DNA of 64,000 bases from Nonomuraea polychroma (GCF_004011505.1 NZ_SAUN01000001.1:4154001-4218000), one strand, 5' to 3'. Shown: positions 54,301 to 63,053, counted from the stretch's first letter. The notes: generated from the letters alone by a model not told the origin. Made by a program: numbers and translations.

Positions 54301-57300
54301 GGGTCCAGCGAGCGCAGCGGGTCCAGCCGCGCGTCCGCGACCACGCCTGCCGCGTGCACGATGAGCTCGATCGGCCCGTCGGCGGAGAGCTCCACGATCA
54401 GGGCCGAGGTGGCGACGGGGTCGGCGGCGTCGCAGGCCCGCACCTCCACACCGGCTTCGTCGAGGCCGGTCCCGCGGCGGGCGGCCGTACGGGACGTGAC
54501 GACCACTCGATGCCCGCGCGCGGCCAGGTGCCTGGCGAACAGTTGCCCCACCGCCCCCAGCCCACCGGTGATGAGTACGGTGCCGGGCACCACGGCGGTC
54601 TTCTCGGGGACCGCCCCGGTCCAGGGCGCCAGGCGGCGGCGCCAACGGGTCGTGCCGCGCACGGCGGTTTCCGCTCCCGTCTCCTCGCCGCTCGCCAGCG
54701 TGCCGAGCTCGCGGAGCACGGCCCGCGTGTCGGCGTGGGGGTCGGCCGGTACGCCGAGGTCGAGCGTGGCCCAGCGCAACCCGGGCTGTTCCTGGCCCAG
54801 GACGCGGGGAAGCACGCGGACGGCCGCCTGCGCCTGATCGGGTGGCGGGTCACCGCCGACCTGCTCGCCGTGCCGGGTCACCAGCAGCACACACGGCTGA
54901 TCAGCCTGGGCGGCGACCACGGCCGCGGCCTCGCCGAACGCGAGTACGGCGGCCGAGACGGCGTCACCGCCGGCGGCCGCTTCCTCCGATGCCACGACGA
55001 CCAGTCCGGTCACGGGCTCGCCCGAGGCCCCGCCCAGCTCGCCACGGAGGGCGTCCGCCAACGCGCCGGTCCCGATCACCGCCCAGCGCCCGTCCGGAAC
55101 CGCGACCGGCCCGGCCGGCACGACCTGGTTCCAGACCGGAACCTGCAGCGGCTCGTCCGCGGCGACCTCCAGCGACGTGCCCTCCGCCGGAGGGTCGATC
55201 CACAGGTGGCGGCGCTGGAAGGCGTAGCCGGGCGCGTGCACGCGCCGCCGCCCAGGGGTGGACAGCGCGGCCAGGTCCACGGGGCGGCCGTGGGCCCACA
55301 GGGTGCCGGCCGTCTGCCGCAGGCTCACCGATTCGGGCTCGTCCGGCAGCAGCGTGGTCACGACGGACCGCAGAGCCGGCAGGGTGTTCCTGCGAGCCAG
55401 AGCGGACAAGGCGGTCCCCGGGCCCACCTCGACCAGGAGCGTGTCGCCCGCAGAACCGACCGCGGCTCGCAGGGCCTGCGCGAACCGCACCGGCTCGCGC
55501 AGCTGCCGCGTCCAGTGACCGGCCTGCGCCAGCTCGGTGCCGATCGGCCTGCCGGTGACCGTGCTGAACACGGGCACGACCGGGGCGCCGCCGGTCAGAT
55601 CGGCCAGTGCGGCACCGAGCCCGGGCAGCTCCGGCTCCATCAGCCGGGAGTGCATCGCGGCGTCCACCCGTAGCCTCGTGCCGGTGATGCCACGTTCGCG
55701 AAGCTCGTCCGCCAGCAGGTCCACGGCCGCCGCGGACCCGGACACCACGCAGGCGGCCGGGGTGTTGACGGCGGCGAGGTCGAGGCCGGGATGGCGGGAC
55801 AGCAGCTCACGTACATCGTCCTCGCCGAGCGGGACGGCGAGCATCGCGCCGCCGCCCGCGGCTCTGGCGGCGGCGCACCGGGCGGCGACCAGCTTGGCGG
55901 CCTCGGCAAGAGGCAGCGCCTCGCTCACCACCGCGGCAGTGCATTCACCCAGGCTGTGCCCGACGACGGCGTCGGGCCGCACGCCCCACGAGGCCAGCAG
56001 CCGCGCCACCCCGTACGACACCGCGAAGATCGCCGGCAACCCGAAGCCGGCGTCGCGGACGCGCCCCTCGGCGATCCCCGGGTCCATGGCGTCGCGGACG
56101 TCGGCGCCCAGCAGCGGGCGCAACAGCTCAGCGCACTCATCGACGGCCTGGGCGAAGACCCGCTCGTCGCGATAGAGCCCACCGCCCATCCCCGGATACG
56201 CGCTCCCCGCACCGGGGAAGGCGAAGACCACGCGCGGGCCGTCCGCCTTGACCGGCGTCGCGACGGCCAGCCCTGCCCTGCCCACGCCCGCCACCCGGTA
56301 GGCCAGCTCCGAACGTCCCACCGCCAGCGTGTACGCCAGATCGGCCTCGCCGGGCTCGGCTCCGGACGTCACGGCCCGGGCGGTGGCGGCCGCGGCCTCG
56401 GCGGTGGCGGCCGAGACGGCCAGCAGCTGGGGCCGCGGGTCGGCGGCGACGGGCGGACGCTGCGGGGCCGGTCCCAGCACGGCATGGCAGTTGGTGCCGC
56501 CGATGCCGAACGAGCTGACCCCGGCCAGCGGAGGCGTGTCCCAGTCCCGCGTCTCGGCGATCACCTCGAACGGCGACTCCTCCAGAGCGAGCAGCGGGTT
56601 GAGCGGATGGGCGTGCAGCGACGCGGGCAGCACCCGGTGGTGCACGGCCAGGACCGCCTTGATGAACGAGGCGATGCCGGCCGCCGAGTTCGCGTGGCCG
56701 ATGTTGCCCTTCACCGACCCGAGCCCGCACCACGCCGGGCCGGTGTCCCCGAACACCCGCCGTAACGCGGCCACCTCGATGGGGTCGCCCAGCGCGGTGG
56801 CGGTGCCATGCGCCTCGATGAGCCCGATCTCGCGCGGCGACGCACCGGCCACCGCGAGCGCCTCGGCCACCGCCCGAGTCTGGCCGCGCAGCGACGGCGC
56901 GGTGAACCCGGCCTTGTCGGCCCCGTCGTTGTTGACGGCCGAGCCGTGCAACACGGCGAGGACGGGATCGCCGTCGGCCAGCGCGTCGGCCAGCCGCCGC
57001 AGCACCACCACGCCGACGCCCTGGGTGTAGACGATGCCGGTGCCGTTCGCGCTGAACGGCCTGATCGTCCCGTCCGCCGCGTACACGCCGCCGGGGACGT
57101 GCACGTACCCCTGGCCCTGAGGAACGATCAGCGACACCCCGCCCGCGAGCGCGGTGTCGCATTCGCCGGACAGCAGCGACTGCGCGGCCAGGTGCACCGC
57201 GACCAGCGAGGTCGAGCAGCTGGTCGCCACCGCGACCGCCGGGCCGGTGAGGTTGAGCCGGTAGGCGGTCTGCAGGGGCAGGTAGTCGGCCTGGGTCGAG

Positions 57301-57791
57301 ATCGCGGTTTGCAGGCTGCCGAGCGGGTCCCGCCCCGCGCCGGTCGGATCCCATCGGCCGATGAGGTTGCTCGCCAGATAGGCGCTCTGCATAGCACCCG
57401 CGAAGACCCCGATCGCGCCGGCCCCGCGTCCGCCCCCATGGCCGGCGTGTTCCAGCGCGTGCCAGGCGCATTCGAGGAACAGGCGCTGCTGGGGGTCGAG
57501 GAGAGCCGCTTCGGCGTCGCTGAACCCGAACGGCTCGGGATCGAAATCCGCCTGGCCCTCGATGAGCCCGCCGACCGGGACGAAACCCGCGTGCGCTCGT
57601 AGCCTCTTCGGCACACCGCGAGCGGCCAATTCGTCATCGGTGAATCTGGTCAGGCCTTCGCGGCGGTCGCGCAGCAGCTCCCAGTACGCTTCGGCGTCCG
57701 GCGCCCCGGGAAAGCGGCAGGCCAGGCCGACGACGGCGATCGGCCCGGACTCGCCGGGGTCGGGGAGGGGCGGGTTCGGCACGGCGGTCAT
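51324..57791 (-). CDS. hybrid PKS/NRPS: KS-AT-KR-carrier-Cy-TE
   Basis: This 2155-residue megasynthase has these domains in order. KS (about 15-440): active Cys192 in TSCSTS, then EAHGTATALGD and NIGHANSAAG. AT (520-810): GHSLGE, with AMHS at the position where malonyl-AT usually has AFHS. KR (1070-1260): GGLGAVG, catalytic Ser and YAAANA. Carrier (about 1345): LGGHSL. Cyclisation domain (1405-1830): DVLICDAAS fits DxxxxDxxS. Type I thioesterase (1875-2150): GWSMGG and HHYGLL. The order mirrors yersiniabactin HMWP1, but the methyltransferases and the carrier between Cy and TE are absent. Its ATG overlaps the NRPS stop (ATGA). Confidence 0.95.
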   Translation of the reverse strand: MTAVPNPPLPDPGESGPIAVVGLACRFPGAPDAEAYWELLRDRREGLTRFTDDELAARGVPKRLRAHAGFVPVGGLIEGQADFDPEPFGFSDAEAALLDPQQRLFLECAWHALEHAGHGGGRGAGAIGVFAGAMQSAYLASNLIGRWDPTGAGRDPLGSLQTAISTQADYLPLQTAYRLNLTGPAVAVATSCSTSLVAVHLAAQSLLSGECDTALAGGVSLIVPQGQGYVHVPGGVYAADGTIRPFSANGTGIVYTQGVGVVVLRRLADALADGDPVLAVLHGSAVNNDGADKAGFTAPSLRGQTRAVAEALAVAGASPREIGLIEAHGTATALGDPIEVAALRRVFGDTGPAWCGLGSVKGNIGHANSAAGIASFIKAVLAVHHRVLPASLHAHPLNPLLALEESPFEVIAETRDWDTPPLAGVSSFGIGGTNCHAVLGPAPQRPPVAADPRPQLLAVSAATAEAAAATARAVTSGAEPGEADLAYTLAVGRSELAYRVAGVGRAGLAVATPVKADGPRVVFAFPGAGSAYPGMGGGLYRDERVFAQAVDECAELLRPLLGADVRDAMDPGIAEGRVRDAGFGLPAIFAVSYGVARLLASWGVRPDAVVGHSLGECTAAVVSEALPLAEAAKLVAARCAAARAAGGGAMLAVPLGEDDVRELLSRHPGLDLAAVNTPAACVVSGSAAAVDLLADELRERGITGTRLRVDAAMHSRLMEPELPGLGAALADLTGGAPVVPVFSTVTGRPIGTELAQAGHWTRQLREPVRFAQALRAAVGSAGDTLLVEVGPGTALSALARRNTLPALRSVVTTLLPDEPESVSLRQTAGTLWAHGRPVDLAALSTPGRRRVHAPGYAFQRRHLWIDPPAEGTSLEVAADEPLQVPVWNQVVPAGPVAVPDGRWAVIGTGALADALRGELGGASGEPVTGLVVVASEEAAAGGDAVSAAVLAFGEAAAVVAAQADQPCVLLVTRHGEQVGGDPPPDQAQAAVRVLPRVLGQEQPGLRWATLDLGVPADPHADTRAVLRELGTLASGEETGAETAVRGTTRWRRRLAPWTGAVPEKTAVVPGTVLITGGLGAVGQLFARHLAARGHRVVVTSRTAARRGTGLDEAGVEVRACDAADPVATSALIVELSADGPIELIVHAAGVVADARLDPLRSLDPGQTAEHVRAKAGGTIVLSDAIAALPAERRPRTVLLMSSVTTLVGGVGMGPYAAANAAMDALGRAAPGPTQWVSAVWDGWRVGDDGGEATVVLADALDAATGTEALDRLLAARAAGTLPPIVAVAATDLNVRVAAAGRPRQAVATGDIARLSPAERAVAEVWSELFGVPVTDPDTDFFALGGHSLLGVRMLAALGERFGVQPGMRELLAAPTVAGIAKLIESARSQPYPTLEITPDADAVDRDGTFAMTRVQHAYWIGRDGGYRWGDLPCRFFLEYDCHGLDLDRYEDAWNEVVARHPMLRAVATPDGRLRVLDDLPRYRIRVHDLASMTEERRMERLAVLRERLSTKPGPPDRWPLAQIQAARLPGDVVRLFIGVDVLICDAASWWIIESELRTLYQDPGAPLPPLDLHPAACAAALERRRDDRAARYWRERLDTLPGPPRLPVRDPDGTPPQFVRRAARLSREEWARLRDAAARHRVTPAAVLLTVYADVLARWAGSAGFCVTLTLFDRPPIHPHVNRVVGDFTSLLLHEVPAEPAATFADRAAATQARMFADLDHRGFSALDVLAEQAARTGEVRPVPVVFTSALGITDMVEGGRRLEWAGEQVYAVSQTPQTWLDHQVLEHDGELRLQWDALDAALPTDELEAAITEHVERVRALAGSSDAWLRPEPWRHAPQPGHAAPSARQAVPTPRAAVQAGPVRDIVLPLRAEPGGAARPTLYLAHPSGGDVLCYAELSRLLDPRVDVVALADPELAGAPGPGPETIEGIAEQYVAAIDASGGPGPGPWLLGGWSMGGSVAQEMAAQLHAGGRHAALLVLLDSNDPALIREVPGRDTAEIAWEVTVRHLHALEAYLGIDLTIGDVPEEGRMAAVAERLREHRLLGRGEDLAGRLSVFARHLRALAAHAPRRLGDPGTATLLIRADRASPRNSGIGMGVDDTPPGRPDLGWGRYLDGPVEAAGVDAHHYGLLHPPALPAVAKLINAALDRALARL

Positions 57792-60700
57792 CCGGCCAGC
57801 TCCGCGGCACGCGCCCGGGCGGCCCGGCGAGCAGCGGCCCGCCCCGACGCGGGTTCCGGCTCGGCCGCCGGCGGCGCACCGTCCTGGGATGGTTCCGCGG
57901 GTATTGTGCCGTCGCCGGGCGCCTCCCTTCGGGCGGTGATGAACGTGGCCAGCTCCCGGACTGTCGGCCGAGCGAACATGTCCACCACCGTCAGCCCGTC
58001 GTCCAGCTCGGCTCGCAGTTTGCGATGGGCGAGCACCATGGTCAGGGACGACGCCCCGAGCCGGAAGAAGGGCGTGGTGACATCGACCGGCGTCTTGAGC
58101 AACTCGCTGAACACCCGGGCCACGACCCGCTCCACCTGCGGATCCGGCCCCGCGGCAAGGGCGGCGAGCGTCGGCTCCTGATGGAGCGGGGCAGCGGCCG
58201 TGGCGGGAAGCACTCCGGGGGCGGCCGTGGCGGGAAGCACTCCGGGGGCGACCGTGGCGGGAAGCACTCCGGGGGATGCGGTGGCTGAGTGCGTCCCGGC
58301 CGCGGGCCCAGCAGGCTGCGGCACGGCGGCCGGCCCAGCGGCGGAGTGCGGCAGGGCGGTGGTGCCTGGCTGCGAGGAGGTGGCGGCGACGGACCCGGAG
58401 AGCCCCTCGCCGTCGGCGCTGCCCTCCACGACGAGCTCCATCACCCCGTCGGGCGAGACGGTGAGGCTGAGACGCAACCCGCGCGTCGCCGTCGCCGTGA
58501 TCGCCCTCACACGCGGTGCGTCCTCTTCGGCGGCCGTCAGCGCGGAAAGCGTCTCCGAGGGGACGTCGACCTGGGAGGCTTCATCCACGGCCGGAGCGTC
58601 CGACCGCTGGTACGGGTTCGCGAGCGCCTTGTAGTCGATCTTGCCGTTGTCCGTGATCGGCAGCGCGTCCATGGTCAGGAAGCGGTTGGGCACCATGAAT
58701 CCGGGCAGATTCGTCCGCAAGGTCTCGATCAGCTCGTCGTCCGGCGGCGGCGCCGCCGGATCGGCGGGGACCACGTAGCAGACCAGACGGGGGCGTTCGT
58801 CGGGACCGGGCACCGCGCGGGCCACCGCCTGCCGCACGGAGGGCAGCCGGTCAAGGGTGGCCTCGATCTCGCCGAGCTCGATCCGGTGGCCTCGGATCTT
58901 GACCTGCCGGTCCAACCGGCCGAGGAACTCGATCGTCCCGTCGTACCTCCAGCGTCCGAGGTCGCCCGTGCGGTAAAGGCGGCGGCGCAGGATCGGGTGC
59001 GTGATGAACCGCTCGGCCGTCTGCCCCGGGTCCCCGACGTAGCCACGGGCCAGACCGTCCCCGCCGATGTGCAGCTCGCCGGGATCGTCGACCGGGCATG
59101 GCCGGCCGTGTTCGTCGAGGATGTGGAAGGACTGACCCCGGAGCGCCCTGCCGTACGGGATGCTCGGCCAGGACGGGTCGACCTCGCCGATGGGGTGGCA
59201 GATCGACCAGATGGACGCCTCGGTCGCGCCGCCCAGGCTCACCACCTCGGCGTGCGGGGCCAGGGCCCGCAGCCGGTCGGGCAGGGTCACCGGGATCCAG
59301 TCGGCCGACAGGAACACCAACCGCAGCGTGGACAGCGCCCCGCGCACCGCCTCCGGCTCCAGCTCGGCGTATTCCACCAGCATCTCCAGCAGCGCGGGAG
59401 CGGTGTTCCACACGGTGACCCGGTGGCGGGCCATCAGCTCCAGCCAGTGACCGGGATCGCGCTGCCGGCCGGCATCGGGCAGCACGACGGCGCCGCCGGA
59501 GCCCAGAACGGAGAAGATGTCGTAGACCGACAGGTCGAAGCTGAACGCCGACAACGCGAGCACCCGGTCGCCGGGGCCGAGGGGGAAACGCTCGGCGAGG
59601 TCGTTCAGAGTGGTACGGGCCGCGCGGTGCTCGATGGCCACGCCCTTGGGCCGCCCGGTCGAGCCCGACGTGAAGATCACGTAGGCGAGGTCGTCCGGCG
59701 CGGGCCGCCGCGGCTCGGCCTCGTCGGGATGCTGAAGAACGCCGTCGTCGTCCAGGCGGTGCACGATCACCTGCTCCGGCCACGCGGCGTCGTCGGCCTC
59801 CGCGGCGAGCAGCGCCATCCGGATCGACGCCTGCTCGCACAGCGCGGCCACCCGGCCGGCCGGCCAGGAGGGTTCCACCGGCACGTACCCCGCCCCGCTG
59901 GCCAGCACCCCCAGCAGCGCGGTGACCTGCGCGAGGCCCTTGTCCGCCGCCACCGCCACCAGGTCGCCGGGCCCGGCCCCGAGCGCGGCCAGCGCGCGTC
60001 CGGTGCGGGCGGCGCGCTCGGCCAGCTCCCCCGCCGTCACCTCGCGTGTCAGGTCGAGCAGGGAGGGTACGAACGGGGACCGTTCGGCGGCGGTGCGCAG
60101 CGGGTCGTCCAGGAGCGGACCGGCCCCGTCGAACGCCCCGCCCGGCACGTCCTCGTCGGCCAGGAACGACGGATCCCAGCCGAGCGCGGGGTCGGTCCAC
60201 AGCTCGGGCTCCGTGGCCAGCCGCCGCAGCAGGCGGACGTGCGCGGCCAGCATCCCGTCGACGAACCCGGCCGGCAGCGCCCCGTCCACGGCGTCCCACG
60301 CGATGCGGAGCCTGCCGTCCTCGTCCCAGACGATGTGATCCAGCATCACCTGCGGCGTCTGCGAAACGCCGAAGACCTCCGTGCCGAGCCAGGCGGCGGG
60401 CGGGTCGCCCGGCCCCGCCAGGCCGACTCCGCTGGTGAAGACCACGGTGTGCGTGGGCACGGGCAGGCCGGTGGCCGGGTCGGTCACCCTGGGGCGCTCG
60501 CCCGACTCGATCGCGGCACGCAGTGCCTCCATCCCGGAGACGGCCCGGTGGTCGAGGTCGGTCCAGAACTGCCGGTTGACGGCGGCGGCGTAGCCGGCGA
60601 AGCCGTACCAGCGTCCGGGGTCGGCCGTGGGGATCTCCACGAGGACCGTGCTGGTGAAGTCGCCCACAACGCTGTCCAGGCCCGGGGTGTCGTCGCCGAG

Positions 60701-61798
60701 AGCGAGGTCGTCGCGGTCGAAGAGGGTGGTGTTGAGGCAGAAGGGCTCGCGGGCGCCCCAGCGCTGCAACACCAGGCCGAAGGCCGCCAGCAGCAGGCCG
60801 GTGGGGCTCAGTCCGTGTGCCGCGCCGTGTTTGCGCAGCTGCGCCCAGTCCTCGGCGGACAGTTCGGCGGCGTGCCGGGTGATGCGGTGACCGCGGAATT
60901 CCGCCGGGCCGCGCGTCCAGGGCAGAGCAGGTCCGTCCGGCAAGCCCGGCGCGCGCCGGGCCCAGTAGGCGGCGTCCAGCTCGCGCCGCCGCTGTTCGGC
61001 CGAATCCTCCAGCCGGCGCCGTACCAGATCGGCGAAGCCGAGCGGCGGCGCGGGCAGTTCCAGGGCGGGGTCGGCCACGAACTGCCCCCACTCCCGCATC
61101 AGGCGCATCCAGCTCATGAGATCCAGGGCCAGGACGTCCACGCCGGCGAACAGCCGGGTACGGCCGTCCGGCAGGAACGCCGCACGCAGGTCGAACAGCG
61201 GCCACCGGTCGGCGGGAAGCACCTGGTGCGAGCACTCATGACGGAGCGCGGTCAGCGCCTGCTCGGCGCGTTCCGGTGTCTCGCCACGCAGGTCGACACG
61301 GGCGATGGCGTAGTCGGGCACCTGGTCGAGCACCCGCTGCCGGGCGTCGGCGTCCACGACCATGCGCAGCATCGCGTGCCGCCGGACCAGCCGGTTCCAG
61401 GCGCTTTCCAACCGGTCGAGGTCGGCCTCGGACGGCCCCTGCGGCACGCGGTCGTACTCGAAGTAGTAGAAGGTCGCCACTCCGCCCAGGGGGAACGCCG
61501 GGTCCCGGCCGACCAGGTAGGCGGTCTGGATGGGGGTCAGCGGGAACGGCTCGCCCGCTTGCGCCGACTCGTCCGGCACGGTCCCGGCGGCGACCGTGCG
61601 CGCGGTCGCGTCCCCGAGGAAGGCCGTCAGCGGCAGGTCGAGTCCGGACTCCTCCAGCAGGCGCCGCCGCAGCCGCACGGCGGTGAAGGACTCCAGCCCC
61701 AAGGAGATGAGCGGGGTGTCGGGGTCCAGGTCCGAGGGCCGGAGTTCCAGAACGTCGGCCAGGCAGGCGAGCACATCTTCGACGGTGGCGGAACCCAA
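57788..61798 (-). CDS. NRPS: ArCP-Cy-A(Cys)-PCP
   Basis: This 1336-residue synthetase has these domains in order. Aryl or acyl carrier (LGLESF near residue 33). Cyclisation domain (about 80-500): FAGVDVLALDLMS fits DxxxxDxxS. Adenylation domain (about 580-1060): VIFTSGSTGRPKGV, then NGKIDYKAL. Carrier (LGASSL near 1246). The pocket residues I could align (FDLSVYD, WNTAP, SLGGATEASIW) give D-L-Y-N...L-I-W, the cysteine code. The set matches PchE/HMWP2 start modules: acyl transfer to cysteine and ring closure to a thiazoline. The TTG start follows GGAAGGGG. A triplicated Ala/Pro linker precedes the last carrier. Confidence 0.95.
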   Translation of the reverse strand: MGSATVEDVLACLADVLELRPSDLDPDTPLISLGLESFTAVRLRRRLLEESGLDLPLTAFLGDATARTVAAGTVPDESAQAGEPFPLTPIQTAYLVGRDPAFPLGGVATFYYFEYDRVPQGPSEADLDRLESAWNRLVRRHAMLRMVVDADARQRVLDQVPDYAIARVDLRGETPERAEQALTALRHECSHQVLPADRWPLFDLRAAFLPDGRTRLFAGVDVLALDLMSWMRLMREWGQFVADPALELPAPPLGFADLVRRRLEDSAEQRRRELDAAYWARRAPGLPDGPALPWTRGPAEFRGHRITRHAAELSAEDWAQLRKHGAAHGLSPTGLLLAAFGLVLQRWGAREPFCLNTTLFDRDDLALGDDTPGLDSVVGDFTSTVLVEIPTADPGRWYGFAGYAAAVNRQFWTDLDHRAVSGMEALRAAIESGERPRVTDPATGLPVPTHTVVFTSGVGLAGPGDPPAAWLGTEVFGVSQTPQVMLDHIVWDEDGRLRIAWDAVDGALPAGFVDGMLAAHVRLLRRLATEPELWTDPALGWDPSFLADEDVPGGAFDGAGPLLDDPLRTAAERSPFVPSLLDLTREVTAGELAERAARTGRALAALGAGPGDLVAVAADKGLAQVTALLGVLASGAGYVPVEPSWPAGRVAALCEQASIRMALLAAEADDAAWPEQVIVHRLDDDGVLQHPDEAEPRRPAPDDLAYVIFTSGSTGRPKGVAIEHRAARTTLNDLAERFPLGPGDRVLALSAFSFDLSVYDIFSVLGSGGAVVLPDAGRQRDPGHWLELMARHRVTVWNTAPALLEMLVEYAELEPEAVRGALSTLRLVFLSADWIPVTLPDRLRALAPHAEVVSLGGATEASIWSICHPIGEVDPSWPSIPYGRALRGQSFHILDEHGRPCPVDDPGELHIGGDGLARGYVGDPGQTAERFITHPILRRRLYRTGDLGRWRYDGTIEFLGRLDRQVKIRGHRIELGEIEATLDRLPSVRQAVARAVPGPDERPRLVCYVVPADPAAPPPDDELIETLRTNLPGFMVPNRFLTMDALPITDNGKIDYKALANPYQRSDAPAVDEASQVDVPSETLSALTAAEEDAPRVRAITATATRGLRLSLTVSPDGVMELVVEGSADGEGLSGSVAATSSQPGTTALPHSAAGPAAVPQPAGPAAGTHSATASPGVLPATVAPGVLPATAAPGVLPATAAAPLHQEPTLAALAAGPDPQVERVVARVFSELLKTPVDVTTPFFRLGASSLTMVLAHRKLRAELDDGLTVVDMFARPTVRELATFITARREAPGDGTIPAEPSQDGAPPAAEPEPASGRAAARRAARARAAELAG
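58197..58277. repeat. three tandem 27-bp repeats in the NRPS linker
   Basis: Three almost identical 27-base copies (58197-58223, 58224-58250, 58251-58277), each containing GGCGGGAAGCACTCCGGGGG, encode the peptide unit PGVLPATxA three times. They form a flexible linker between the A domain and the last carrier. The unit keeps the frame, so copy number could vary without harm. Confidence 0.85.
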
Positions 61799-61825
61799 GG
61801 GAGACCCCTTCCACGGAGATCAGTC

Positions 61826-61844
61826 AATGGAAACGGTTTTCATT
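61826..61844. promoter_or_regulatory. Zur-type metal box for the NRPS operon
   Basis: AATGGAAACGGTTTTCATT is a 19-base inverted repeat around a central G with one mismatch. It fits the actinobacterial Zur box pattern (TGAAAACxGTTTTCA). It lies 28 bases upstream of the TTG start of the leftward NRPS gene, so repression when zinc is plentiful is likely. Confidence 0.7.
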
Positions 61845-61874
61845 GCTACACAACTTCGGCACTTTGTCCAGATC

Positions 61875-61892
61875 TTGAAAATGATTACCGTT
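61875..61892. promoter_or_regulatory. Zur-type metal box for the rightward genes
   Basis: TTGAAAATGATTACCGTT resembles the TGAAAATGATTTTCA form of the Zur box with a weaker right arm. It lies 21 bases before the methyltransferase start and pairs in sequence with the box at 42293-42310. Confidence 0.6.
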
Positions 61893-61912
61893 ATTTCGTA
61901 CGATCTCGCCCT

Positions 61913-63031
61913 ATGTCGCCCCTGAACGATCGTGCGGACCGCGCCGGGCACGCCGCGATCGCCGGATCCGACACCTGCGGCGCGGCTGAAGCCATCCACG
62001 ACCTGGACCGCCTGGTCCTGCTGGGCATCGCAGCCGACCTGCACCGGCGTACCCGGCTGCGCGACGGCGCGGCGCATGAGCCCGGCGTGGTCGCGGACGA
62101 CCTCGGCGCCGCCCGGCGGCACCGCTGGATCGCCGGTCACTGGCTCGCCGCTCTCCGCGCGGCCGGCCTGGCGAGCCGGGACGCCGCGGGCCGCTACCAC
62201 GGCCTGCACGGTCCCCGGCGCGCGGAGCTGGCCGCCGCCCGCACCCGCATGGAGGCCGCGCGGTTGGCGCTCGGCTACCCCGCCGAGCTGGCCGAGCTGA
62301 TGCTGCGCTCGCTGCGGCTGCTGCCCGCCCTGCTCCGCGACGAGATCGGCGTGCAGGCGCTGCTCTATCCCGACGGCGAGCCCGCCACCGCCGAGGCCGT
62401 CTACCGCGACAACCTGATCAACCGCTACCTCAACGCCGCCGCGGCCGAGGTGCTCAGGGACCAGGCCGAACGGGCCACCCGTCCGCTGCGGATCCTGGAG
62501 CTGGGCGCGGGCATCGGCGCCACCACCGCCGACCTGCTGCCCGTGCTGGCCGCCCGGCCCGTCGAGTTCTACCTTTTCACCGATCTGTCGCCGTTCTTCC
62601 TCGACACCGCGCGACGCCGCTTCGACTCCGGCTTCCTGCGGTACGCGCTGCTCGACATCGCCCGCGACCTGCCACACCAGCCGAAAGAGCTGGACCTGGT
62701 CGTCGCGGCCACCATGGCGCACAACGCGCCGCACGTCGGCCGCCTGCTCGACCAGGTCGCCGCGCTGCTCGCCCCCGGCGGGCGGGTGCTGCTCATCGAG
62801 ACCGTCCGCGAACACCCCCAGTCGCTCACCTCGATGCCGTTCGCCCTGTCCACGGAGGACGGCCCGCCGCGGCGGCTCGACGGCCGCGCCGGCACCACCC
62901 GCACGTACCTGAGCCGCGAGGAATGGCGGGGCTCGCTGGAAGCCGGCGGGCTGCGGGTCGAGGTCGACCTGCCCCGCGCCGGGGACCCGCTGGCCGCGCT
63001 GTCGCAGCGCCTGTTCGTCGCCACCCGCTGA
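61913..63031 (+). CDS. free-standing PKS/NRPS-type methyltransferase
   Basis: The product has 372 residues. An N-terminal winged-helix-like region (residues 25-110) precedes the SAM domain with ILELGAGIGATTADLLPV, YLFTDLSPFFLDTARRRF and LIETVREHPQSL. The motifs LLRDEIGVQALLYPDGE and NLINRYLNAAAAE are colinear with the C-terminal half of the double methyltransferase, so the two are paralogues. In yersiniabactin synthase a related domain is built into the megasynthase; here it must act in trans. No Shine-Dalgarno is seen before ATG 61913, so leaderless translation is possible. Confidence 0.85.
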   Translation: MSPLNDRADRAGHAAIAGSDTCGAAEAIHDLDRLVLLGIAADLHRRTRLRDGAAHEPGVVADDLGAARRHRWIAGHWLAALRAAGLASRDAAGRYHGLHGPRRAELAAARTRMEAARLALGYPAELAELMLRSLRLLPALLRDEIGVQALLYPDGEPATAEAVYRDNLINRYLNAAAAEVLRDQAERATRPLRILELGAGIGATTADLLPVLAARPVEFYLFTDLSPFFLDTARRRFDSGFLRYALLDIARDLPHQPKELDLVVAATMAHNAPHVGRLLDQVAALLAPGGRVLLIETVREHPQSLTSMPFALSTEDGPPRRLDGRAGTTRTYLSREEWRGSLEAGGLRVEVDLPRAGDPLAALSQRLFVATR

Positions 63032-63053
63032 TCACCTGACGATGGGAGTGCCC

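Noticed and set aside
51393-55673. Plus-strand frame of 1426 codons opposite the PKS gene
   Set aside because: The opposite strand encodes recognisable KS, AT, KR and Cy domains; the long antisense frame is a product of high GC.
58197-58277. Tandem repeats as a CRISPR array
   Set aside because: The copies are directly adjacent without spacers and are translated in frame within the NRPS.
58289-61912. Plus-strand frame continuous with the methyltransferase at 61913
   Set aside because: Its upstream part is antisense to the NRPS; only the part from ATG 61913 carries a methyltransferase domain.
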